Shown here piece after piece: positions 7,801 to 16,694 of a stretch of 64,000 bases of DNA (positions within the stretch are counted from its first letter, which is position 1; every line of letters begins with the position of its first letter). Under the pieces are notes generated by a model, which was not told where the DNA came from, searched no databases, and saw only the letters and a program-made list of their open reading frames with translations. The DNA is from Bradyrhizobium guangxiense (GTDB lineage Bacteria > Pseudomonadota > Alphaproteobacteria > Rhizobiales > Xanthobacteraceae). The stretch lies in NCBI RefSeq assembly GCF_004114915.1, contig NZ_CP022219.1, forward strand, positions 1,022,501-1,086,500, given 5' to 3'. The position numbers were made by a program, and so were the translations under genes.

Positions 7801-9192
7801 TCAGCGCGCCTCGTCGCGCAGATGGTACCAGCGGTAGAGCATGCGCTGGCCGATCCGGCGGAACGGTGCGAAGGGATGCGTCGGCAATGGCGAGGTGAAG
7901 ATCGGAAGGTCCTGTCCTGGGAACGTCTTGCCGGCGAGCATCTGCGCCATGCGACGCCCGGCCTGCGCCGAGTAGGATACGCCATTGCCGCCATAACCGA
8001 GCGCATAGACGAGTTTCTGCTTGGGATCGGGACGGAAGATGCGGGGCATCATGTCATGGCTGACATCGACCCAGCCCCACCAGGAGTAGTCGATCTCAAT
8101 GCCCTTGAGCGGCGGGAACTTGCGATGGAGACCGTGGATCAGGAGCTGCAGATGGTGGTCGCCGGCTGCATCCGCGCCGGTGATCGCGCTCCGGCTCCCG
8201 ATCTGCACCCGGTTGTCGGGCAGCAGGCGGTAGTAGAAGCGCAAGGTGCGGGTATCGGTGATCACCTGCCTGGTGCGGAAGCCTGTGGCGTCGATCTCGG
8301 CACGCGCCAGCGGCCGGGTCACCAGCGAATTGGACAGGATCGGCATGCACCGTCCGGTAAGCGCCGACGTCAGGCCGAGCGAGGTATAGGCGCCGGTCGC
8401 AATTCCCACGCTGTTGGCCTTCACGGTTCCGCCGGGCGTGCGCAGAACAAACGCGCCATCGCGCTGCTCGATACCCAGCACCGGGCTCGCGGTGTGCACG
8501 CGCACCCCGAGCTCGCGCGCCATGCGCAAATAGCCGAATGCGAGCTTGGCCGGATGGACGCCGGTGCCGAGCGGCTCATGCACCGCGCCGACCGCTTCCG
8601 CTTCGTCCACGAAGTCGTGGCGGAGCTCCTGGCGCGATACCACGCGCGTGGCATAGCCGAAGACGTCGTTGAGCACCTTCGACTCGGCCGCGATCGTCTC
8701 GAGATTGCGCTGGCGATGGGCGACGTAGAGATGTCCGCCACGCTGCGGTTCGCAATCGATCGGGCTCGTTCGCACCAGCTCCTCGAAGGTCTCGAACCCT
8801 TCGGTGACCTCGGCATGCATGCGGCGCGCGACGTCGAGGCCCCAGCGCTTAATCCATTGTGAGCGCGTCAACCGACCGGAGGCGTTCTGCGCCTGGCCGC
8901 CATTGCGGGTGCTGCAGCCCCAGGCGACGCGATTGGCTTCGAGGATGACGGCCTTGATGCCGTATTCGCGCGCGAGGAAGATCGCGCAGGCAAGGCCCGT
9001 ATACCCGGAGCCGATGATTGCAACATCGGCAGCCGTGTCGGCCACGATCGGCCCATCGTCCTCCGGCGGCGTGCCGGCAGACGCGATCCAGTAGGTCGGG
9101 GCATATTGGCGGTTGCGACCGGGACCCTCGGAGACCAGCGGGTCATAGTGCGGATCGTAGGCCGCGGATGGAAGCGCTGCATGCACATTCAT
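7801..9192 (-). CDS. FAD-dependent amine oxidase-like enzyme (DAO/PuuB type)
   Basis: Flavoprotein of 463 aa in the D-amino-acid oxidase fold. The FAD-binding Rossmann motif is VAIIGSGYTGLACAIFLA near residue 55, followed by CSTRNGGQAQNASG, which resembles the SxRNGG motif of gamma-glutamylputrescine oxidase and related enzymes. The second FAD contact is ALGYGGNGVSYSAQAGR near the C terminus. Likely oxidises a primary or secondary amine with H2O2 release; the substrate is unknown. Its ATG overlaps the stop of the upstream SnoaL-like gene (ATGA), so the pair is translationally coupled. Confidence 0.88.
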   Translation of the reverse strand: MNVHAALPSAAYDPHYDPLVSEGPGRNRQYAPTYWIASAGTPPEDDGPIVADTAADVAIIGSGYTGLACAIFLAREYGIKAVILEANRVAWGCSTRNGGQAQNASGRLTRSQWIKRWGLDVARRMHAEVTEGFETFEELVRTSPIDCEPQRGGHLYVAHRQRNLETIAAESKVLNDVFGYATRVVSRQELRHDFVDEAEAVGAVHEPLGTGVHPAKLAFGYLRMARELGVRVHTASPVLGIEQRDGAFVLRTPGGTVKANSVGIATGAYTSLGLTSALTGRCMPILSNSLVTRPLARAEIDATGFRTRQVITDTRTLRFYYRLLPDNRVQIGSRSAITGADAAGDHHLQLLIHGLHRKFPPLKGIEIDYSWWGWVDVSHDMMPRIFRPDPKQKLVYALGYGGNGVSYSAQAGRRMAQMLAGKTFPGQDLPIFTSPLPTHPFAPFRRIGQRMLYRWYHLRDEAR

Positions 9193-9602
9193 CGTGCGGC
9201 ACTCCGATCGGCAGCGGATTGCGGCGGCCGGTCCTTGCGGAAGGCGCTCTTGGTGCAGATCTTGTCGCCCCGGAAGCCGAACAGATCGCAACCCTCTGCC
9301 TCGATCCGGCGGCCGTCCGGCGCGGTCGCGCGGAAGATCCATTCGGAGATGGCGCGATCGCCGAACACCGCGTGCCGCGTGCACTGCCAGCTCACATCGG
9401 GCATGCTGGTCCAGGTCGCCTCGAAGGCGGCGCGGACATCCGCGCTGCCGGTGATGCGCCGGCCGCAAATGTCGGGCCCGGCGGCCGCGTCGAACACGAT
9501 GTCCTCGGTCATGCAGGCCATCACCCCGGCGCCATCGTGCCGGTTGAACGCAGCGAACAGGGTGTCCAGAAGCTCGCGCCTCGCGCGATCGATGTCGGGC
9601 AT
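9189..9602 (-). CDS. SnoaL/NTF2-like protein
   Basis: 137-aa protein of the NTF2-like cone fold: LDTLFAAFNRHDGAGVMACMTEDIVFD is the typical helix-strand opening, followed by ITGSADVRAAF and the strand pairs SEWIFRATAPDGRRIEAEGCDLF. Such proteins are small hydrolases, isomerases or ligand carriers, and no family-specific catalytic set is clear here. It is coupled by a 4-bp overlap to the amine oxidase-like gene, so a role in the same pathway is inferred. Divergent from the TauE/SafE gene. Confidence 0.8.
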   Translation of the reverse strand: MPDIDRARRELLDTLFAAFNRHDGAGVMACMTEDIVFDAAAGPDICGRRITGSADVRAAFEATWTSMPDVSWQCTRHAVFGDRAISEWIFRATAPDGRRIEAEGCDLFGFRGDKICTKSAFRKDRPPQSAADRSAAR

Positions 9603-9837
9603 GGTGGTATCCTCGCGCCTGTTCCGGCGCGTCCCCCGCGCCCGCCGCACTCTTGCGGCGCTCGAGGCATTTGCCACGTGTCCGGGCGGAGGCCCTAGAA
9701 CCAGACCGGGCGAGCTCTGTGGCCAGACCTGGCATGGCGAGGGAGGGGTGGCTGGCCCTTTCGTGCCGGCGCCCGACTTGCTGATTGCGGGGGATGACCG
9801 ATCCTGGCCGCGGCCTCCAGCGCCCGACGCTTTGACG

Positions 9838-10635
9838 ATGACCATGCAGGAGATGGTTGTCGCGATCCGCGATGTCGCCGCGTCGGCGCTGCCCACGCCG
9901 GCCATCGTGTCGACTGCGGCGGTGTCGATCTTTGCGGCGGCCCTGGTGCGAGGTTTCACCGGCTTCGGCTTTGCGCTGATGGCGGTGCCGCTGCTCGGGC
10001 TGTTCATGCCGCCGACGCAATCGGTGCCGGTCGCAGTCTGTCTTCAGCTCCTGATCGGATTGAGTGACTTTCCGCGCGCCTCGCGCGTCTGCGATTGGCT
10101 GTCATTGCGGTGGCTGATCGTCGGCGGCGTCCTCGGCTCGCCGGTCGGTGCGCTGGTCCTGAGCGTCGTCTCCGCACCGGTCGCGCGTCTTTGCATCGCG
10201 CTGATCACCGTCGGTGCAGTGGTGGTTGTGATCAATGGCGGCTTCCGCCTTGCCACCGCGCCGTCGCGGGGCATCACGACGCTGGTTGGCCTGGGCGCCG
10301 GCCTCTTCAACGGCCTGGCGGCGATGCCGGGGCCGCCTGTCATCGTCTATTACGCGTCGGGTCCGTTCAGCCGGGTCGCGGCGCGGTCATCGATGATGGT
10401 GTTCTTCCTGGTCTCGTCGATTGCCGCGCTGGTCAGCACCGCGATGCTCGGTCTGTTGGACCTCGGCACGCTCGTGCTGACCGTGCTTGGCGTGCCGATC
10501 ATGCTGCTTGGCACTTGGCTCGGAGATATCGGCTTTCATCGCGGCAGCGACGCGCTGCATCGCCGCGTCTCGATCGTCAGCCTCGCCGCAGTCGCGCTCG
10601 GCAGCGCGCTCAAGGGCTTGAGCGATCTGCTCTAG
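9838..10635 (+). CDS. TauE/SafE family membrane exporter
   Basis: Integral membrane protein of about 265 aa with eight or so hydrophobic helices in two repeats. The family hallmark is seen as AALVRGFTGFGFALMAVPLL in repeat one and GLGAGLFNGLAAMPGPPVIVYY in repeat two. Members export sulfite, sulfoacetate or other organic anions. ATG at 9838 or 9844 is possible; neither has a strong ribosome site. It faces the oxidase/SnoaL pair across 235 bp and ends in a 4-bp convergent overlap with the MocR regulator (shared CTAG). Confidence 0.88.
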   Translation: MTMQEMVVAIRDVAASALPTPAIVSTAAVSIFAAALVRGFTGFGFALMAVPLLGLFMPPTQSVPVAVCLQLLIGLSDFPRASRVCDWLSLRWLIVGGVLGSPVGALVLSVVSAPVARLCIALITVGAVVVVINGGFRLATAPSRGITTLVGLGAGLFNGLAAMPGPPVIVYYASGPFSRVAARSSMMVFFLVSSIAALVSTAMLGLLDLGTLVLTVLGVPIMLLGTWLGDIGFHRGSDALHRRVSIVSLAAVALGSALKGLSDLL

Positions 10636-12158
10636 CCGTTCCGCGCAAGGACCTCGCCGAGCTTGGCGATGCCTGCGGCAATCCGGTCGGTCCGGATCGA
10701 CGAGAAGCCGAGACGGAAGCAATGCCGCGTCGCATCGGGGTTCATCGCGAATACGTCGCCTGGTTCGATGACGACGCCCTCGGCGCGCGCGGCCTCCGCC
10801 AGCTTCGTCGTGTCGGTGCCCCCGGGACAGGTGATCCAGTAGCTGGTGCTGCCCGGTCCACGCGACCAACGGCACATAGGAAGTGCCTGCGGCAGCAGCT
10901 CGTCGAGCAGCCTGGCGCGCTCCAGCAGCACGCGGCCGACCTGCTGCAGGTGGGAGCGGTAGTGACCGAGGCCGATGAAGAGTGCCGCGACGCGCTGATT
11001 GTTCAGCGGCGGATGGCGCAACATCAGGCGGCGCAGGGCACGCAGCTCGCGGATGACCGGGGCTGGCGCGACGACGTAGCCGAGCCGCAGGCCGGGTGCC
11101 AACGCCTTGGACAGGCTGCCGACATAGAGCACGCTCTGATTGCGATCGAGGCTCATCAGCGGCGGCAGCGCGCTGACCTCCGGGATCAGCTCGCTCTCGT
11201 AGTCATCCTCGATCAGGACGATGTCGCGCTCCTTCGCCACCTTCAGGATCTCCTCGCGGCGTTCGCGCGACATCGCCGCCGCGGTGGGGCACTGATGGCT
11301 CGCCGTGACATAGGCGAGCGCGCAGCGCGCGAAGGCGTCGTCGGGGACGAGGCCTTCGCCATCGACGCGCAGCGGCGTCACATGCGAGGTCATCATGCCG
11401 AAGATGTTGCGCGCGTCCGGATAGCCCGGATCTTCCATGCCGACTTCCGTCGACGGCCGCACGAACAGCTTGGCGATCAGATAAAGGGCATGCTGCGCGC
11501 CGATCGTGATCATGATCTCGTCGGGCCGGGCGCGGATGCCCCGGCGTGGCAGCACCTGCCGCTGCAATTGCTCGATCAGCGCGGGATCATCGCCGTCGAT
11601 CATGTCGCGCGCCCAGTTGTTGATCTCGGGCACGCTCAGCGCGGCGCGCGCGCTTTCGCGCCAGTCGTTGGTCGGAAACAGGCTGGGATCGAACTGGCCG
11701 AAGATGAAGGGGTAGGGATAGGTTTGCCAGTCGAGGGGCTTGACGATGTTGCGAAAGGCGGAGGGCTGCAGCGCGAAACGTTCGGTCCAGCGGCGGCTGT
11801 AGACCTCCGTGGCCGGCTGCCTCGCTTCTCCGATCTGCTTGGGCAGGCCGGCGACGAAATAGCCGCTGCGCTCGCGCGAGACCAGGAAGGTCTGGTCGAC
11901 GAGCTGCTCATAGGCGATCACGATCGTATTCCGCGAGACCTTCAACAGCGCTGCGAGATCGCGGCTGGACGGCATGCGCACGCCGAGCGGCAGCCGCCCG
12001 TCCTCGATCGCGGTCACGATCATCTGGCGGATCTGCAATTGCAGGAAGCTTCCGCGCCGGTCCAGCCCCTGGAACAACGAGCCCCAGAACAGGAAGTCGT
12101 TCAGCGGAGCGGCCTCTCCCGCGGCTTCGGATCGGAGCAGTGGAGCAAATTTTCCCAT
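10632..12158 (-). CDS. MocR-type (GntR/aminotransferase) transcriptional regulator
   Basis: 508-aa regulator. Residues about 30-100 form a GntR winged helix (GVRMPSSRDLAALLKVSRNTIVIAYEQL) and about 130-500 a class I aminotransferase-like domain that binds PLP. The Schiff-base lysine is expected in VGSLSKALAPGLRLGYV. MocR proteins sense PLP or an amine ligand and often control a divergent gene; here an amidohydrolase operon lies divergent and an amine oxidase/exporter cluster lies on the other side. Start chosen at MGKFAPLL, where the domain begins. Confidence 0.9.
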   Translation of the reverse strand: MGKFAPLLRSEAAGEAAPLNDFLFWGSLFQGLDRRGSFLQLQIRQMIVTAIEDGRLPLGVRMPSSRDLAALLKVSRNTIVIAYEQLVDQTFLVSRERSGYFVAGLPKQIGEARQPATEVYSRRWTERFALQPSAFRNIVKPLDWQTYPYPFIFGQFDPSLFPTNDWRESARAALSVPEINNWARDMIDGDDPALIEQLQRQVLPRRGIRARPDEIMITIGAQHALYLIAKLFVRPSTEVGMEDPGYPDARNIFGMMTSHVTPLRVDGEGLVPDDAFARCALAYVTASHQCPTAAAMSRERREEILKVAKERDIVLIEDDYESELIPEVSALPPLMSLDRNQSVLYVGSLSKALAPGLRLGYVVAPAPVIRELRALRRLMLRHPPLNNQRVAALFIGLGHYRSHLQQVGRVLLERARLLDELLPQALPMCRWSRGPGSTSYWITCPGGTDTTKLAEAARAEGVVIEPGDVFAMNPDATRHCFRLGFSSIRTDRIAAGIAKLGEVLARNG

Positions 12159-12332
12159 TGAAATCCCGGACCACGATGTTTGCGGATGCTGGAAAGTGAA
12201 GCAAAATCCGCGCCATAGTAGCATCGATGCGACAGCGGCGCATAGGCTGGCTCCATTTGTGCATGGCATCTGGCGCTGGCCTGGACCCAGCTGACGCCCC
12301 AGGGTCTGCGGATACGCGCTTGGGAGTTCGAG

Positions 12333-13979
12333 GTGAGTCCGGATACCGTCGTCTATTCAGCCCGCAAGATCGTGACCATGAACCCGTCGCGTCCCGTGGC
12401 GACGCATGTGGCCGTCTGCGATGGGCGCGTCGTCGCGGTGGGCAGCGAAGCCGAGATTGCGCAATTTGCGCCGGGTGGAATGATCGACGATCGCTTTTGT
12501 GACAAGGTGCTGCTGCCCGGCTTCGTTGAAGGCCACAGCCACATCATGGAGGGGATGATGTGGTCGCTGCCTTATGTCGGCGCCTTCGACCGCCGCTCGC
12601 CCGAAGGAAAAGTCGTTTCGGGCGTCCGCGACGTGGATGCGATCGTCGCGCGGCTGCGCGAGGCGGAGTCGAAAATGGCCGATCCCAAGGCGCCGTTGTT
12701 CGCCTGGGGCTTCGATCCACTTCACATCGGCAGCTATATGCTGACCCGGCAGGATCTCGATCGCGTGTCGACCACGCGCCCGGTCATGGTGATCCATGCG
12801 AGCTTCCACATCAGCAACGTCAACACGCTCGTGCTCGAGCGCGCCGAGCTGCTTCGCGCGACCGATATTTCCGGCGTCGTCGCTGGCACCGACGGACTGG
12901 CGAGCGGCGAATTGCAGGGCATTGCGGCGCGCTTTCGCGTGTTCCGCGTGCTCGGCAACCCGCTCTCCTCTGGAATTACGCTTGACGACGTGACGCGCTA
13001 CGCGGCGTCCGCCTGCGTGCAGGGCGTGACCACGATCACCGATCTGCACAACGATTTGACTGATCCCACCATCGAGCTCTATGCGACGGCGACGCGCTCA
13101 CCCGATTTCGGCGTGCGGCTGGTGCCGGCGCTCGCATCGGTTTCGCACACGCCGGAGCAGGCGATCGCGAAGATCGCAGCGCTCCGCGAAGGCGGCAACG
13201 ACAAGCTCCACTATGGCATCGTCAAGCTGGTCGTCGACGGCTCGATCCAGGGCTTCACGGCGCGATTGCGCTGGCCCGGTTATCACAATGGTGCGGCGAA
13301 CGGCCTCTGGTACATCGCGCCGGAGGAACTGCCCCGGCTGGTCGATCTCTATCACAGGGCCGGCATTCAGCTTCACATCCACACCAATGGCGACGAGGCC
13401 ACCGAACTCGCGCTCGATGCGGTCGAGAAGGCGCTGGTCGCGACGCCGCGGCCGGATCATCGCCATACGCTGCAGCACTGCCAGATGGCCGATGCTGCCC
13501 AGTTTCGGCGCATGAAGGCGCTGGGCGTCTGCGTCAACCTGTTCGCCAACCATGTGTTCTACTGGGGGGACGCCCACTATGCGCTGACGATGGGACCGGA
13601 GCGAGCCGGGCAGCTCGACGCGACCGGCACTGCGTTGCGGGTCGGCGTGCCGTTCTCGATCCATTCCGATGCGCCGGTGACACCGCTGTCGCCGCTGTTC
13701 ACCGCCTGGTGCGCGGTCAACCGCGTCTCGTCCTCCGGCCGCAGGCTCGGCCACGAGACCGAAGCCTTGAGCGTCGAGCAGGCGCTCGCCGCGATCACGA
13801 TCGGTGCCGCCTATACGCTCAAGCTCGACGATCTGGTCGGCAGCATCGAGTGCGGCAAATACGCCGATTTCGCCGTGCTCGAGGACGACCCGCTCGCCAT
13901 CGCGCCGGAGGCGCTGAAGGACGTTCCGGTCTGGGGCACCGTCGTCGGCGGCCAAGTCAGGAAGGCGCCGCGCGCATGA
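12333..13979 (+). CDS. YtcJ-type metal-dependent amidohydrolase
   Basis: 548-aa enzyme of the amidohydrolase superfamily. The metal-binding strand-1 motif is LPGFVEGHSHIMEG; further ligands are likely in IQLHIHTNGDEA and TLQHCQMAD, and the terminal Asp in SIHSDAPVTPLSP. YtcJ-like enzymes hydrolyse C-N bonds of amides or formamides; the substrate is not known. GTG start with GGGAG seven bases upstream. First gene of an operon with a G3E GTPase (4-bp overlap) and a peptide-type ABC importer, suggesting the substrate arrives through that importer. Confidence 0.9.
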   Translation: MSPDTVVYSARKIVTMNPSRPVATHVAVCDGRVVAVGSEAEIAQFAPGGMIDDRFCDKVLLPGFVEGHSHIMEGMMWSLPYVGAFDRRSPEGKVVSGVRDVDAIVARLREAESKMADPKAPLFAWGFDPLHIGSYMLTRQDLDRVSTTRPVMVIHASFHISNVNTLVLERAELLRATDISGVVAGTDGLASGELQGIAARFRVFRVLGNPLSSGITLDDVTRYAASACVQGVTTITDLHNDLTDPTIELYATATRSPDFGVRLVPALASVSHTPEQAIAKIAALREGGNDKLHYGIVKLVVDGSIQGFTARLRWPGYHNGAANGLWYIAPEELPRLVDLYHRAGIQLHIHTNGDEATELALDAVEKALVATPRPDHRHTLQHCQMADAAQFRRMKALGVCVNLFANHVFYWGDAHYALTMGPERAGQLDATGTALRVGVPFSIHSDAPVTPLSPLFTAWCAVNRVSSSGRRLGHETEALSVEQALAAITIGAAYTLKLDDLVGSIECGKYADFAVLEDDPLAIAPEALKDVPVWGTVVGGQVRKAPRA

Positions 13980-14926
13980 CGCAGTCAGCGCCCATCCCCC
14001 TGACGGTGATCGGCGGGGTTCTCGGCGCCGGCAAGACGACACTGCTCAATCGTCTTCTGGCCAGCGGGCGCACGCGTTGCGCGGTGCTCGTGAACGATTT
14101 CGGCGAGGTCAACATCGACGCCGCGTTGATCAAAAGTCACGACGGCACCACCATGTCGCTCGCCAACGGCTGCGTCTGCTGCAGCATCGGGTCGGGATTT
14201 CTCGACACGCTAGGCCGGCTGCTTGACGAGACCGGACGGTTCGACCGCATCGTGATCGAGGCCTCTGGCGTCGGTGACCCCTGGCGCATTGCCGAGATCG
14301 CGCTGGTCGAGCCGGCGCTCCGGCTCGATGGCGTCGTCGTTCTGGCGGATGCCAGCCGGATCGCAACGCTGGTCGATGACCGGCAGGTCGGCGAGACCGT
14401 CCGCAATCAATTCGCGCGATGCGACGTTGCGTTGCTCAGCAAGCGGGATCTGGTGACCGATACGCAGCTCGAGGCCGCGCGTGCGGCGATTCATCTGGTT
14501 CGGCCGGATGTTCGGATCGAGTTGGTGTCGCCGGACGCCGTTCCCGACCTCGCGATGTTCGGGTGCCGGCCTGCCGCGCGCTTCCGCGCCGATCCCGTCG
14601 GTGAGGGGATCGATCATGAGGCCGAGTTCCGGCGCTGGACCTATCGTCGCAACGGCAGCTTCGACCGCAATCGCCTCGCCGCGGCGGTGGGGGCGTTGCC
14701 GCCGCAATTGCTGCGGCTGAAGGGCCCGTGCCGGATCGACGGCGAGGTGCAGCCGCAAATCCTTCAAATGGTGTCGCGGAGCTGGACGTTGCTGCCGCCG
14801 GACGTAAGCAATGAGCAGATCACGGACGCGATCACCCTGGTTGGCGTCGGCACCGCCGATCTGCCGGCGGACGGCGAGCTGGATGCCATCCTGGACGGCG
14901 CGCTGGTCGCGCCCCTTGCGGCATGA
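13976..14926 (+). CDS. G3E-family GTPase (CobW/HypB-like metallochaperone)
   Basis: 316-aa GTPase with Walker A GGVLGAGKTTLL (Lys20), the metal-binding CxCC motif at residues 66-69 (NGCVCCSI), switch EASG (95-98) and a guanine motif altered to SKRD from NKxD. The family inserts Zn, Co or Ni into target enzymes using GTP. There is no His-rich stretch and the C-terminal domain is short. Its ATG overlaps the amidohydrolase stop codon, so it probably loads metal into that enzyme; this is inferred from position. Confidence 0.9.
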   Translation: MTQSAPIPLTVIGGVLGAGKTTLLNRLLASGRTRCAVLVNDFGEVNIDAALIKSHDGTTMSLANGCVCCSIGSGFLDTLGRLLDETGRFDRIVIEASGVGDPWRIAEIALVEPALRLDGVVVLADASRIATLVDDRQVGETVRNQFARCDVALLSKRDLVTDTQLEAARAAIHLVRPDVRIELVSPDAVPDLAMFGCRPAARFRADPVGEGIDHEAEFRRWTYRRNGSFDRNRLAAAVGALPPQLLRLKGPCRIDGEVQPQILQMVSRSWTLLPPDVSNEQITDAITLVGVGTADLPADGELDAILDGALVAPLAA

Positions 14927-14960
14927 CGGCGCTGCCGAGAATCTTTGCGAGCGGGTGAAC

Positions 14961-14979
14961 GGCCCGGCATCGCCGGGCC
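14961..14979 (+). terminator. Intra-operon hairpin before the binding-protein gene
   Basis: GGCCCGGC-ATC-GCCGGGCC is a perfect 8-bp stem with a 3-nt loop. No T-run follows, so partial termination or protection of the binding-protein message is likely. Confidence 0.45.
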
Positions 14980-15006
14980 CATGATTGAGGAAAGCGAGAG
15001 AGAGCC

Positions 15007-16602
15007 ATGTTGATCAGACGGACTTTTGTGCTGGGAGCCCTTGGTCTTGTTGCGGCCGCCGTCGCATCGCCTTCTGTGCATGCGCAATCGGGAAGCAATA
15101 GCACGCTCGTCATCGCCACCACCCAGGTGCCGCGTCACTTCAACGGCGCGGTCCAGTCGGGCATGGCGACCGCGCTGCCGACGGCCCAGATCTTCGCAAG
15201 CCCGCTCCGCTATGACGAGAGCTGGAAGCCGCAACCCTATCTCGCGCAATCCTGGGAGGTCGCGCCGGATGGACTCTCGGTGACCCTGCACCTCGTCAAG
15301 GATGCGGTGTTCCACGACGGTCACCCCGTGACCTCCGAGGACGTCGCGTTTTCGATCATGGCGATCAAGGCCAACCATCCGTTCCAGACCATGTTGGCGG
15401 CAGTCGACAAGGTCGAGGCGCCCGATCCGGCAACGGCGGTTATCCGCTTGACGCATCCCGCTCCGTCGCTGCTGCTGGCGATGTCGCCGGCGCTGATGCC
15501 GATTCTGCCCAAGCATATCTATGGCGACGGCCAGGATCTGAAGACGCACCCGGCCAATCTGAAGCCGATCGGCTCCGGTCCGTTCAAGCTGATCGAATAC
15601 AAGCAGGGCGAGTATTATACGCTGGAGAAGTTCGACAAGTTCTTCCTCGCCGGCCGGCCCAAGCTCGACAGGATCGTCGTCCGACTGGTGTCGGATCAGA
15701 ACGCCGCGCTGGTCTCGATGGAACGCGGCGATGTCCAGGCGCTGCCATTCGTTGCCGGTGTGCGCGACATCGACCGGCTGCAGAAGGCGCCGAACGTCAC
15801 CGTCACCGACAAGGGCTTTGCCGGTGTCGGCCCGCTCAATTGGCTCGCCTTCAACACCAAAAAGAAACCGCTCGACGATCTTCGGGTGCGCCAGGCCATC
15901 GCCTATGCCGCCAATCGCGACTTCATCGTCAGCAAGCTGATGGGCGGCAAGGCCGCGCCGTCGCTCGGGCCGATCGCGCCCGATTCGCCGCTCGCGGAAG
16001 CTGGTGTCGAGCCGTTCAAGGTCGACTATGCCAAGTCGGCGGCGCTGCTGGACGCTGCAGGATATCCGAAGGGTGCCGACGGCTCGCGCTTTGCGCTCAC
16101 CATCGACTACATCCCCGGCGGGGACGAGCAGCAGCGCAACGTCGCCGAATATCTCCGCTCGCAGTTGAAGCGCGTCGGCATCAACCTGGAGGTCCGGGCG
16201 GCGCCCGACTTTCCGACCTGGGCCCAGCGCGTCTCGAACTATGATTTCGATCTGACCATGGATACCGTCTACAATTGGGGCGATCCCGTCATCGGCGTGA
16301 ACCGGACCTATCTCTCATCCAATATCCGCAAGGGCATCATCTGGTCGAACACCCAGCAATACAGCAATCCGAAGGTCGACGAACTGCTGCAGGCCGCCGC
16401 GGTCGAGACTTCGCCGGAGAAGCGCAAGGCGCTCTATTCCGAATTCCAGAAGATCGTCGTGCAGGACGTGCCGATCTATTTCATCAACGTGACCCCGTAC
16501 TACAATGCCTTCAGCAAAGGGCTCGGCGGGCTTCCGACTTCGATCTGGGGCATGATGGCGCCGCTCGACGAAATGTACTGGGCGACGCCGCCCAAGACCT
16601 GA
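15007..16602 (+). CDS. ABC transporter periplasmic substrate-binding protein (peptide/Ni family)
   Basis: 531-aa family-5 solute-binding protein. Signal peptide of about 27 residues with twin arginines (RRTFVLGALGL, possibly Tat) ending near VHAQS. The family-5 signature appears around YLAQSWEVAPDGLSVTLHLVKDAVFHDG, followed by PVTSEDVAFSI. It captures a peptide-like or amide ligand in the periplasm for the permease pair that follows. The stop codon lies in a 15-bp tandem repeat (16592-16647). Confidence 0.93.
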   Translation: MLIRRTFVLGALGLVAAAVASPSVHAQSGSNSTLVIATTQVPRHFNGAVQSGMATALPTAQIFASPLRYDESWKPQPYLAQSWEVAPDGLSVTLHLVKDAVFHDGHPVTSEDVAFSIMAIKANHPFQTMLAAVDKVEAPDPATAVIRLTHPAPSLLLAMSPALMPILPKHIYGDGQDLKTHPANLKPIGSGPFKLIEYKQGEYYTLEKFDKFFLAGRPKLDRIVVRLVSDQNAALVSMERGDVQALPFVAGVRDIDRLQKAPNVTVTDKGFAGVGPLNWLAFNTKKKPLDDLRVRQAIAYAANRDFIVSKLMGGKAAPSLGPIAPDSPLAEAGVEPFKVDYAKSAALLDAAGYPKGADGSRFALTIDYIPGGDEQQRNVAEYLRSQLKRVGINLEVRAAPDFPTWAQRVSNYDFDLTMDTVYNWGDPVIGVNRTYLSSNIRKGIIWSNTQQYSNPKVDELLQAAAVETSPEKRKALYSEFQKIVVQDVPIYFINVTPYYNAFSKGLGGLPTSIWGMMAPLDEMYWATPPKT

Positions 16603-16647
16603 GTTGCCAAGACCTGAGTTGCCAAGACCTGAGTTTCAAGACCTGAG
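16592..16647. repeat. 15-bp tandem repeat across a stop codon
   Basis: About 3.7 copies of CCAAGACCTGAGTTG. The first copy contains the codons Lys-Thr-stop that end the binding-protein gene, so the repeat grew out of the gene's 3' end, probably by replication slippage. Confidence 0.9.
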
Positions 16648-16652
16648 CGGCC

Positions 16653-16667
16653 GGCCCACAGCGGGCC
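16653..16667 (+). other. Short hairpin before the first permease gene
   Basis: GGCCC-ACAGC-GGGCC lies between the binding-protein gene and the permease. Such hairpins often stabilise binding-protein mRNA relative to membrane subunits. Confidence 0.35.
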
Positions 16668-16694
16668 CAGATTGTCGAGGAGTCCCACAGCACC

